Positions 5,945 to 11,937 of a stretch of DNA of 11,990 nucleotides are shown here, piece after piece (the stretch's first letter is position 1; each line of letters begins with the position of its first letter). The stretch spans positions 1 to 11,990 of the forward strand of contig JBAXSZ010000048.1 of NCBI GenBank assembly GCA_037130455.1, written 5' to 3'. Below the pieces are notes generated by a model. That model was not told the origin of the DNA. It searched no databases and saw only the letters and a program-made list of their open reading frames with translations. Made by a program: the position numbers and the translations under genes. Origin of the DNA: CAIMZW01 sp037130455. Its GTDB lineage: Bacteria; Actinomycetota; Actinomycetes; Nanopelagicales; Nanopelagicaceae.

Positions 5945-8044
5945 ATGTTTGAAAAATTTGGAGCGTTGCTCGTTCGCCGCAAGCGGACCATCTTGGCCCT
6001 GTTCGTCGTGGCTGTTATTGCTGCTGGCGGAGTTGGGTCTTTGGTCATAGCCAGGCTCGATAGTGGTGGCTACTCCGACCCCAAGAGTGATTCGGCCAAA
6101 GCCGGGGTCTATCTCAAAGAGACCTTCAAAGTAAAAGACCCCGCAGTAATCATGGTTATCGACTCCAACGCCGCCGTAACAGATCCAACCGTTACCGCCA
6201 ATGCGGCAGCTCTGGAAAGTTTGATCGGCGCCGAGACTGGCGTTTCAAAAACCCTCTCTTATTGGTCTGCGGGAAATGCGCCCGTTCTTGCCAGCAACGA
6301 TGGAAAGGCTGCCTACCTTTTCGTTTACGCAAAGGCTGCCGATGCATTGAAGGCAAAAGATTTAGGAAAGATTCTTCAAGAAAAATATGATGGCACCTAT
6401 AAAAATCTCACCGTTCACGTAGGCGGAATCGCAACATTTAACTACGCGGTAAGTACCAAGATTTCCAAAGACTTAGCTCTTGCCGAAACAATCTCCATTC
6501 CACTTACCTTCATTTTGTTAGCCTTCGTTTTCGGAGGATTGATTGCTTCTGCTATGCCACTAGTTGTTGGAATCAGCGCAATTTTGGGATCACTTCTCAT
6601 TCTTTATCTGATCAGTTTGTTTACTGGTGTCAGCATTTTCGCGCTCAACTTGGTCACAGGTATGGGACTTGGATTGGGAATCGACTACGCGCTTTTAATT
6701 GTGAACCGATTCCGCGAAGAACTTCATGCCGGAAAATCGGTTGAAGAATCAATCGTTAAAACTGTAGCGACAGCCGGACGAACCGTTTTCTTCTCTGGTG
6801 TGACCGTAATGATCACTCTGGCATCGCTCTTGTTCTTTCCGCAGATGTTCCTCAAATCATTTGGTTACGCAGGCGTCACCGTTGTCGCAATGGCAATTTT
6901 AGGTGCATTAGTTCCACTTCCAGCGATCTTGGCGCTCCTAGGCACTCGCATCGACAAAATCGTCGTTCGACGAAGTGCGATTACTCCGAAAGAGGATGGC
7001 AGATGGGCACAAACAGCTCGTTTCGTGATGCGCCGACCGGTTGCTGTGGTTGTTCTTTCATTAACAATCCTTGGAGTGTTAGCCGCTCCGATTCAAAATA
7101 TTGTTTTCTCGCAAGTTGATAGCAGAGTACTTCCAGCCAGCAATAAAGCTGCCATTGCTTCCCAAGTGATGGTGGATAAATTTCCTGGTCAAGAAGGAAA
7201 TCCCATCGAAATCGTTATTCCTGGTGGCGCAAATAAAGTTGCCGAAGTTACCGCTTACGCGCAACAAATTTCACATCTTCCAGGCATCGCACATTTGGGG
7301 CAGAAGGAAGTTGTTGGCAGCGACCTTCGACTTACTGCCATTCACACCATGGGACCACGAACCCCAGCTGCGGAAAAAATGATCAAAGCACTTCGTGCGA
7401 TTACAGCTCCACAAGGAACTTTGATCGGTGGAGTAGCAGCCGACTATGCAGATAGCCAAGCCGGAATTGCAAAAACTCTTCCGTTGGCTCTGGGCTGGAT
7501 TGCAGTTGGGGTCTTACTACTTCTCTTCATGTTTACTGGGTCCATCATTCTTCCCATTAAAGCCATGTTGTTGAATGTCATCTCTTTAACCGCGACTATG
7601 GGAGCCATAACCTGGATCTTCGTAGAAGGTCATCTGGGATTCTTGGTTGGAAAATTTACTGTGACCGGGTCTTTGGATACCTCCATGATCATCTTGGTTT
7701 CAGTAGTGACCTTTGGGCTATCCATGGACTACGAAGTCTTCCTTCTTTCGCGTATCAAGGAAGAGCACGAAGCCGGTAGCACCAATATCGAATCCGTGGC
7801 CACCGGGTTACAACGTTCTGCCCGAATCATCACAGCAGCCGCACTTCTCCTGGCCATCGTATTTGCGGCATTTGTGACTTCTGGAGTTACCTCCATCAAG
7901 ACCTTGGGCTTTGGTGTGGCCTTCGCGATCCTGCTAGATGCCACTTTGGTTCGGGCGCTGTTGGTGCCTGCCTTAATGCGCCTCTTTGGTGAACTGAACT
8001 GGTGGGCACCTACAGCGCTAAAACGCTTCACCATTTCACACTAG
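5945..8044 (+). CDS. MMPL-family RND transporter
   Basis: A 699-residue inner-membrane transporter of the MMPL/RND group, proton-driven exporters of lipids or hydrophobic compounds. It has the two-repeat layout: helix 1 (about 14-36), a large external loop (37-180), a helix cluster (184-335), another helix (about 360-385), a second external loop (to about 505) and a second cluster (508-690). Each cluster carries the proton-relay Asp-Tyr: GMGLGLGIDYALLIVNRF (D247-Y248) and FGLSMDYEVFLLSR (D595-Y596). Length fits the common actinobacterial MMPL size and there is no extra C-terminal domain. The divergent TetR gene and the operator-bearing promoter suggest inducible export of a toxic or signalling compound. 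The substrate cannot be deduced; a lipid-building role would need neighbouring lipid synthesis genes, and none are here. Confidence 0.93.
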   Translation: MFEKFGALLVRRKRTILALFVVAVIAAGGVGSLVIARLDSGGYSDPKSDSAKAGVYLKETFKVKDPAVIMVIDSNAAVTDPTVTANAAALESLIGAETGVSKTLSYWSAGNAPVLASNDGKAAYLFVYAKAADALKAKDLGKILQEKYDGTYKNLTVHVGGIATFNYAVSTKISKDLALAETISIPLTFILLAFVFGGLIASAMPLVVGISAILGSLLILYLISLFTGVSIFALNLVTGMGLGLGIDYALLIVNRFREELHAGKSVEESIVKTVATAGRTVFFSGVTVMITLASLLFFPQMFLKSFGYAGVTVVAMAILGALVPLPAILALLGTRIDKIVVRRSAITPKEDGRWAQTARFVMRRPVAVVVLSLTILGVLAAPIQNIVFSQVDSRVLPASNKAAIASQVMVDKFPGQEGNPIEIVIPGGANKVAEVTAYAQQISHLPGIAHLGQKEVVGSDLRLTAIHTMGPRTPAAEKMIKALRAITAPQGTLIGGVAADYADSQAGIAKTLPLALGWIAVGVLLLLFMFTGSIILPIKAMLLNVISLTATMGAITWIFVEGHLGFLVGKFTVTGSLDTSMIILVSVVTFGLSMDYEVFLLSRIKEEHEAGSTNIESVATGLQRSARIITAAALLLAIVFAAFVTSGVTSIKTLGFGVAFAILLDATLVRALLVPALMRLFGELNWWAPTALKRFTISH

Positions 8045-8062
8045 CCAAATTGGCTTCGGCCA
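8043..8062 (+). terminator. overlapping hairpins after the MMPL gene (UUCG tetraloop)
   Basis: AGCCAA-A-TTGGCT (8043-8055) is a perfect palindrome over the stop codon, and TGGC-TTCG-GCCA (8051-8062) forms a second, competing hairpin closed by the very stable C(UUCG)G loop. There is no T-tract afterwards, so this may slow or protect the transcript end rather than terminate efficiently. Confidence 0.35.
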
Positions 8063-8072
8063 TAACATAGGC

Positions 8073-8097
8073 TTACCTTCTACACGTCGGAAGGTGA
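8073..8097 (+). promoter_or_regulatory. hairpin masking the purU ribosome-binding site
   Basis: ACCTTC (8075-8080) is the exact complement of GAAGGT (8090-8095), and the stem can extend through a G-U pair and an A-U pair to 8073/8097. The 3' arm is the Shine-Dalgarno itself (GGAAGG, 8089-8094), 7 nt before the GTG start at 8102. Pairing would hide the ribosome site, provided transcription starts upstream of 8073, which is not shown. Confidence 0.4.
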
Positions 8098-8101
8098 ATT
8101 T

Positions 8102-8941
8102 GTGGATCTGATAGTCACGCTGCAGTGCCATGACCAGCCCGGAATTGTTCACGCAATGACTTCGGCGATCTTGGCCTGCGGCGGAAATATCATCGAGAAC
8201 CAACAATTCACTGATCCGGAGACCAATGTCTTTGTGATGCGAACCAGATTTGAAACTCAAATCTCTTTAGCTGAAGCGCAAGCCATGCTGGCTGCGGAGT
8301 TGGAGCACTTCCATCCCAAATTATTGATCCGAGACTTTGAAACACGTAAGAAAGTTCTGGTACTAGTCACTACCGAAAGCCACTGCCTTCGAGAATTACT
8401 TTTCTTGAAAGAACTAGATGAACTTCCAATCGATATTTCATATGTCGCTTCCAACCATCTGGCCCTCAAAGAATTGGTGGAATCGCACCAATTACCATTC
8501 GTGCATTTGCCTATTGCCGCGATTGGTAAAGAAATGGCCGAGAAAGATCTACTCAAGATCATCAATGAACACAAGATCGATTTCGTCGTCTTGGCCAGAT
8601 ACATGCAAATCCTGTCACCAGATTTCTGCAATCAACTGGAGGGAAGAATCATCAATATTCACCACTCCTTTCTTCCTGGCTTCAAAGGCGCCAAGCCCTA
8701 TCACCAGGCACATTCGCGCGGTGTAAAAATAATTGGTGCAACAGCTCACTTCGTTACCGCTGATTTAGATGAAGGTCCCATTATCGATCAGGATGTTGCC
8801 CACGTTTCTCACGCTCATTTACCCGACCAATTGATCTCTCTTGGCCGCGATATTGAACGCCGAGTCCTGGCTCGGGCAGTTCGCCTCTTTGCCGAAGATC
8901 GTATTTTTATCGTCGGACAGCGAACCATCGTATTTAATTAA
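8102..8941 (+). CDS. purU: formyltetrahydrofolate deformylase
   Basis: PurU hydrolyses 10-formyltetrahydrofolate to tetrahydrofolate and formate, balancing one-carbon pools and feeding formate to formate-dependent purine synthesis. The 279-residue length is standard. Residues 1-80 form the regulatory ACT domain (QCHDQPGIVHAMTSAI at 8-23, NIIENQQFTD at 29-38). Residues 85-279 are the formyltransferase-type catalytic domain. The catalytic triad known from PurN is in place: N185 and H187 in INIHHSFLPGFKGAKPY, and D223 in TADLDEGPII. The GTG at 8102 is chosen because GGAAGG lies 7 nt upstream and the ACT domain begins immediately (DLIVTLQCHDQPG). A hairpin may hide that ribosome site. It follows the MMPL gene with a 57-bp gap and converges with crtYd. 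Confidence 0.96.
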   Translation: MDLIVTLQCHDQPGIVHAMTSAILACGGNIIENQQFTDPETNVFVMRTRFETQISLAEAQAMLAAELEHFHPKLLIRDFETRKKVLVLVTTESHCLRELLFLKELDELPIDISYVASNHLALKELVESHQLPFVHLPIAAIGKEMAEKDLLKIINEHKIDFVVLARYMQILSPDFCNQLEGRIINIHHSFLPGFKGAKPYHQAHSRGVKIIGATAHFVTADLDEGPIIDQDVAHVSHAHLPDQLISLGRDIERRVLARAVRLFAEDRIFIVGQRTIVFN

Positions 8942-8942
8942 T

Positions 8943-8960
8943 AATTATTCTTAAATAATT
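8943..8960. terminator. AT-rich perfect inverted repeat at convergent purU/crtYd ends
   Basis: AATTATT (8943-8949) and AATAATT (8954-8960) are exact complements around CTTA, starting 2 bp after the purU stop. The stem has no G-C pair and is weak. The remaining 47 bp up to the crtYd stop shows no other clear element. The terminator role is inferred from position. Confidence 0.35.
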
Positions 8961-9007
8961 TCTGGTTACACCAAAAAGTTTCTAAATTAACTGACTTGGC
9001 TTAGGAC

Positions 9008-9325
9008 TTAATGATTCGCGTTTTTCCCACGAACTGTCCGTACCGATTGGAAATCCCAAAGTGAGAGAGTTAAAAGAATCATTGAAAACCCAAAGAGCAG
9101 ATCTTCGATCGGGGCTCCAAAAAATCGCTGGCCAATGATTTCCGAAGGAGAGTATTGGACGATATTTCTGGAAGTGAGCCACCAGTTGGTCAATAACTGA
9201 AAAGGAAATATCAGTCCATAGGTCAGCCAATAAATTCCACGTGTGATCATGGCGGTCCGAAGCACAAAAAGATCGATCAATATGGCCACGACGACTGCAT
9301 CCATAGCAATATCAGAGTAGATCAT
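9008..9325 (-). CDS. crtYd: lycopene cyclase subunit CrtYd
   Basis: The second subunit of the heterodimeric lycopene cyclase of Gram-positive bacteria, an integral membrane protein that with CrtYc closes the beta-ionone rings of lycopene to make beta-carotene. I place the start at the ATG at 9325 (105 residues), because it overlaps the crtYc stop as ATGA, the usual arrangement for coupled translation; an in-frame ATG at 9349 is possible but less likely. Three membrane helices are visible. The family motif GAPIEDLLFGF contains the conserved Pro-x-Glu-Asp (P72, E74, D75 from the chosen start), thought to be part of the active site. It is last in a two-gene operon, and the other carotenoid genes are not nearby. 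Confidence 0.9.
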   Translation of the reverse strand: MIYSDIAMDAVVVAILIDLFVLRTAMITRGIYWLTYGLIFPFQLLTNWWLTSRNIVQYSPSEIIGQRFFGAPIEDLLFGFSMILLTLSLWDFQSVRTVRGKNANH

Positions 9326-9654
9326 TGCTCGTCCCGCTTTTGGTTCCAACCGGTTATTTTAAGCAGGCTTAGATAACTTAAAATAATTGTCAGCGGTACA
9401 ACGATGAAAAAGAGAAGCTCCTCGACCGGAACTTTAGGAAGGACATCAAAGTTTACAATCTGACGAGCGTCAAAGAACCAGCTCTTCTTGGCGATGGCCC
9501 ACGCATCCCAACTGAGATAGATAATGACGATGACAATCTGGGTTCGAATTAAATTCCGCCACTGTTTGCCAATGTGAAGACGAAACCCCAGGTTGATACT
9601 AAAGGCGCATATCGCAACAAAAGTGATGACGACAAGGTAACTCAGGTGTGACAT
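9322..9654 (-). CDS. crtYc: lycopene cyclase subunit CrtYc
   Basis: The first subunit of the heterodimeric lycopene cyclase, 110 residues, with about three membrane helices (near 5-22, 37-53 and 80-100). The family motif KVPVEELLFFIVVPLTI (74-90) has the conserved Pro-x-Glu-Glu (P76, E78, E79). The ATG at 9654 has GGGAG 10 nt upstream (complement of 9665-9669). The gene overlaps crtYd by 4 bp and diverges from blh, which uses the beta-carotene that this enzyme makes. Product identity as beta-carotene rather than a modified carotenoid is inferred from the presence of Blh. Shared regulation with blh is plausible because their starts are only 46 bp apart. Confidence 0.92.
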   Translation of the reverse strand: MSHLSYLVVITFVAICAFSINLGFRLHIGKQWRNLIRTQIVIVIIYLSWDAWAIAKKSWFFDARQIVNFDVLPKVPVEELLFFIVVPLTIILSYLSLLKITGWNQKRDEQ

Positions 9655-9678
9655 AACACTTCAACTCCCATTCTCAAA

Positions 9679-9692
9679 GATATTGAAATATC
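9679..9692. promoter_or_regulatory. palindrome in the crtYc/blh divergent promoter
   Basis: GATATT (9679-9684), GA, AATATC (9687-9692): a perfect 6-bp-arm inverted repeat placed between the two divergent start codons. It could be an operator for a regulator of both genes or simply AT-rich promoter sequence. It would lie inside the coding region if blh began at the TTG at 9683. Confidence 0.35.
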
Positions 9693-9700
9693 GTTGGGAT

Positions 9701-10660
9701 ATGAAGGATGCGCTGCCGAGCTTATATTCGTGGATTGAACGCTTTTCACGCATAGCCCTGCTTGCCATCATATTAATCGTGGGACTCCTTCGTTTAACCA
9801 GGATCGAAATAAATTTATCGGCTCAAATTACCATCGCAATCGTGGGTCTGCTTATTGGCATTCCACACGGCGCCATTGATCATCTCGTTTCAATTCCTGC
9901 AATTCCGCGCGCCCGTTTCTATCTCTATATCGTCGCCTACGTCACCATCGCAGTGATCGCTGGCTGGATGATCGCAACCTGGAATCTGGGCGGATTTCAA
10001 TGTGTGGTCGTTATGAGTTCGCTCCACTTTGGATTTGGTGATGCTTCGTTCCGAAATGAGTGGCGATCAATTTCACTGGTGCAAAAAAGCCCCTGGTTCA
10101 TCGTGTGCATCTATGCAATCCCAGCCGGATTTGTCCCGGTTATTCTTCCGCTCACCGATTCGCGTTCTGGCAGCGCATTGCAGCGAATCCGCCCAACCCT
10201 CCAAGGCTGGGCTGGATCAGAGGTGGACCTACTCCGAAAGGCAACCTTGGTCGTTGCAATCGCAGCGTTTCTCGCTCTCCTGATCAGTAAGAATTTTGGC
10301 TTCGCTATCGATTTACTTCTCCTTGGCTCACTGGCACTGATTACACCACCTCTTGTCGCATTCGCCGCCTATTTTGGGTTCTGGCATGCAGCCCGGCATA
10401 CGGCTCGATTAGTACCAAAATTGGCCAGCGCTCGCGCCTTCGCAGCCAGTGGTAAACCTCTGCTTGCCATCAAAGGCGCGATTACCCCCGGCCTCTACGC
10501 GATTGTCGGCACGATTGTCCTAGCGATGGGTTTGATGCTTTTGGATCGGCACAATTTCGCCTCCGGTCTGCTCTGGTCAACTTTGGTGGTCATTTGGGCT
10601 CTCACCGTTCCCCACATGATCACGACAGCGCGCTTTGACCTGCGAGCGATCAATAGATAG
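9701..10660 (+). CDS. blh: beta-carotene 15,15'-dioxygenase (Brp/Blh family), retinal synthesis
   Basis: An iron-dependent membrane enzyme that cleaves beta-carotene in the middle into two retinal molecules, the rhodopsin cofactor. It is 319 residues from the ATG at 9701 (325 if the TTG at 9683 is used; neither has a convincing ribosome site). Many membrane helices are visible. The four histidines proposed to hold iron are all present: H56 in GIPHGAIDH, H109 in MSSLHFGFGD, and H229 and H233 in GFWHAARHTARL. The spacing (53, 120, 4 residues) resembles that of the characterised marine Blh. A C-terminal TVPHMITTARFD motif is also conserved. The gene diverges from crtYc/crtYd, which supply its substrate, and is followed 164 bp later by the rhodopsin gene on the same strand. 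The function is well supported; activity is not proven. Confidence 0.95.
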   Translation: MKDALPSLYSWIERFSRIALLAIILIVGLLRLTRIEINLSAQITIAIVGLLIGIPHGAIDHLVSIPAIPRARFYLYIVAYVTIAVIAGWMIATWNLGGFQCVVVMSSLHFGFGDASFRNEWRSISLVQKSPWFIVCIYAIPAGFVPVILPLTDSRSGSALQRIRPTLQGWAGSEVDLLRKATLVVAIAAFLALLISKNFGFAIDLLLLGSLALITPPLVAFAAYFGFWHAARHTARLVPKLASARAFAASGKPLLAIKGAITPGLYAIVGTIVLAMGLMLLDRHNFASGLLWSTLVVIWALTVPHMITTARFDLRAINR

Positions 10661-10709
10661 TCAGATATTTCGGGCAATTCTGCTTTTTTTTAAGAAATAT
10701 CTCAAAAAC
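10661..10709 (+). repeat. 9-bp inverted repeat enclosing a T8 tract after blh
   Basis: AGATATTTC (10663-10671) and GAAATATCT (10694-10702) are exact complements separated by 22 nt that include eight consecutive T (10684-10691). The T-tract is preceded by only a 3-bp GCA/TGC stem (10674-10683), so this is not a standard terminator. It may be a weak stop for blh or a regulatory structure before the rhodopsin promoter. Confidence 0.4.
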
Positions 10710-10713
10710 ATCA

Positions 10714-10741
10714 TTTTCAAGTGGCGCGATGCTCATTTAAT
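10714..10741 (+). promoter_or_regulatory. candidate promoter of the rhodopsin gene
   Basis: TTTTCA (10714-10719) and TTTAAT (10736-10741) are spaced by 16 nt and are the best -35/-10 pair I can see upstream of the rhodopsin gene. If used, the transcript would have a leader of roughly 75 nt, longer than the leaders predicted elsewhere in the window. The match to consensus is only fair. Confidence 0.35.
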
Positions 10742-10770
10742 CTGAACAATCTACGAAACGATTTGGAACG

Positions 10771-10814
10771 CCGAGCCATCTCGGGTCCCCCGCTCCACTC
10801 GACTAGCTTGGAGG
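10771..10814 (+). promoter_or_regulatory. structured 5' leader of the rhodopsin gene with ribosome site GGAGG
   Basis: A strong ribosome site GGAGG (10810-10814) lies 10 nt before the ATG. Upstream, CCGAG (10771-10775) and CTCGG (10780-10784) form a 5-bp hairpin with a CCAT loop. CTCCA (10793-10797) complements TGGAG (10809-10813), which covers most of the ribosome site. CTCG at 10798-10801 could compete for the CGAG of the first hairpin, so alternative folds are possible. Confidence 0.4.
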
Positions 10815-10824
10815 ATTAATCTCG

Positions 10825-11598
10825 ATGCTACAACTTTCAAATGGGCAATGGAGCTCGATGTACAACATCTTCTCCTTTGGCCTTATCTCAATGCTTGCAA
10901 CAACTGTTTTCACTCTAGTAAGCCAGTCACGAGTACTTCCCAAATACCGCATCGCACTTGTGATGTCTTCGATGGTTACGTTTATCGCTGGATATCACTA
11001 CTTCCGTATCTTCAACTCATTCACCGAATCATCAATGAAGAACGCAGTTTCCGTTGGAACTGCACAGGGATCTTTCAATGAGGCTTATCGCTACATTGAC
11101 TGGATTCTGACCGTTCCTCTCCTTCTGGTCGAAGTGATTGCCGTTCTTGCCCTGGCTAAAGAAGCATCAAAGTCGTTGATCGGCCGTTTAGTTCCTGCCT
11201 CCGCCGCAATGATCATCCTTGGTTACCCGGGCGAGATCTCAAGCAGCAATGGAACAAAAATCCTCTTCGGAATTCTTTCAACAATTCCGTTCCTCTACAT
11301 TCTTCAGGTTCTCTTCGTAGAACTGACGAAGTCTTTAGATCGTCAACCAGAGGGAGTGGCCGCAACCGTGAGCCGACTACGCCTTCTGTTGATTGGTACA
11401 TGGGGCGTTTACCCAATTTCCTACCTGCTACCGATTTTGATCAAGCACCCTTCTGCTGCACAAGCTGCAGATCTCTTTACTGGACGTCAGATCGGTTACA
11501 CCATCGCCGACGTTTTGGCTAAGTGCGTTTTTGGTTTGACTATCTTGAAGATCGCTCGGATGAAGTCGGCAGCTGAAGGAATGGCTGACGCTCACTAA
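10825..11598 (+). CDS. actR: actinorhodopsin, light-driven proton pump (xanthorhodopsin-like)
   Basis: A 257-residue seven-helix microbial rhodopsin. Helix C reads YRYIDWILTVPLLLVE: D92 is the proton acceptor, T96 the partner, and E103 the proton donor, the DTE pattern of outward proton pumps. L100 sits at the proteorhodopsin position 105 tuning site, predicting green absorption. H58 in GYHYFR matches the histidine that pairs with the acceptor in proteorhodopsins. Helix G reads GYTIADVLAKCVFG, with D229 and the retinal-binding K233. G149 in ILFGILST aligns with bacteriorhodopsin W138 and xanthorhodopsin G156, the glycine opening that lets a carotenoid antenna contact retinal. LGYPGEISS (132-140) is also xanthorhodopsin-like. 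The cofactor would come from Blh just upstream. A strong terminator follows, so the gene is probably transcribed alone. Confidence 0.96.
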   Translation: MLQLSNGQWSSMYNIFSFGLISMLATTVFTLVSQSRVLPKYRIALVMSSMVTFIAGYHYFRIFNSFTESSMKNAVSVGTAQGSFNEAYRYIDWILTVPLLLVEVIAVLALAKEASKSLIGRLVPASAAMIILGYPGEISSSNGTKILFGILSTIPFLYILQVLFVELTKSLDRQPEGVAATVSRLRLLLIGTWGVYPISYLLPILIKHPSAAQAADLFTGRQIGYTIADVLAKCVFGLTILKIARMKSAAEGMADAH

Positions 11599-11616
11599 GA
11601 CGATTAATGCAGAAGG

Positions 11617-11651
11617 AAAAGGGGAATGGCCAGCAAGGCTCTTCCCCTTTT
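11617..11651 (+). terminator. strong intrinsic terminator of the rhodopsin gene
   Basis: AAAAGGGGAA (11617-11626) and TTCCCCTTTT (11642-11651) are exact complements, with a further GCC/GGC pairing inside the loop. The stem is followed only by its own four T, which also serve as the T-run. It starts 18 bp after the rhodopsin stop codon and is the clearest terminator in the window. Confidence 0.85.
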
Positions 11652-11684
11652 CAATTGCGCTACTTTCTATGAGAGGCTCGACCT

Positions 11685-11924
11685 ATGAATAACTACCGCA
11701 TGTGGGCATATTCCATGATCGCCGTTGGCGCTATCAATTGGGACTATCAACGTCACAATCAACATGTCGTCGCACATAGTCTCTTGATCATCATTCCCGG
11801 ACTCATTTTGTTAGGAACTACATTTATTCCTGCCGGTGTGGCGCTATTAGAGAAGAAAACAATACGAATCGCGTGGATGGTTGTTGGCGTTGCTGCATTA
11901 ATTTATGCCTTCACCAACAAATAA
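11685..11924 (+). CDS. small membrane protein of unknown function
   Basis: A 79-residue open frame with an ATG at 11685 preceded by GAGAGG about 10 nt upstream. I do not recognise the family. Two membrane helices are clear: about 32-53 (LLIIIPGLILLGTTFIPAGV) and 58-75 (IRIAWMVVGVAALIYAF), separated by a short charged loop LEKKT. The N-terminal 30 residues include a third, weakly hydrophobic segment (MWAYSMIAVGAINW) and a polar stretch with several His, Gln and Asn (DYQRHNQHVVAH). The composition and ribosome site look like a real gene, and it fills the gap between the rhodopsin terminator and a tRNA. Transcription is separate from the rhodopsin because of the terminator, so a role in phototrophy is only a guess from position. 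Confidence 0.65.
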   Translation: MNNYRMWAYSMIAVGAINWDYQRHNQHVVAHSLLIIIPGLILLGTTFIPAGVALLEKKTIRIAWMVVGVAALIYAFTNK

Positions 11925-11937
11925 AAAAGAAAGGCAC

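Noticed and set aside
5517..6050. A 177-residue plus-strand open frame across the tetR/MMPL promoter
   Set aside because: It is antisense to tetR and overlaps the MMPL start in another frame. Its Arg/Pro-rich composition is typical of a shadow frame.
8045..8101. A folate-sensing riboswitch before purU
   Set aside because: The gap is only 57 nt and shows simple hairpins, not the conserved core of a known tetrahydrofolate riboswitch.
9683..9700. blh starting at the TTG at 9683
   Set aside because: It has no ribosome site, would leave 28 bp for two promoters and would place the palindrome in coding sequence. The ATG at 9701 is preferred, although it too has a weak ribosome site.
9679..10702. 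A shared GAAATATC motif around blh as a regulon signal
   Set aside because: The 8-mer occurs in the crtYc/blh gap and twice in the repeat after blh, but I also find it inside the purU and crtYd coding regions, so it is too common here to mean much.
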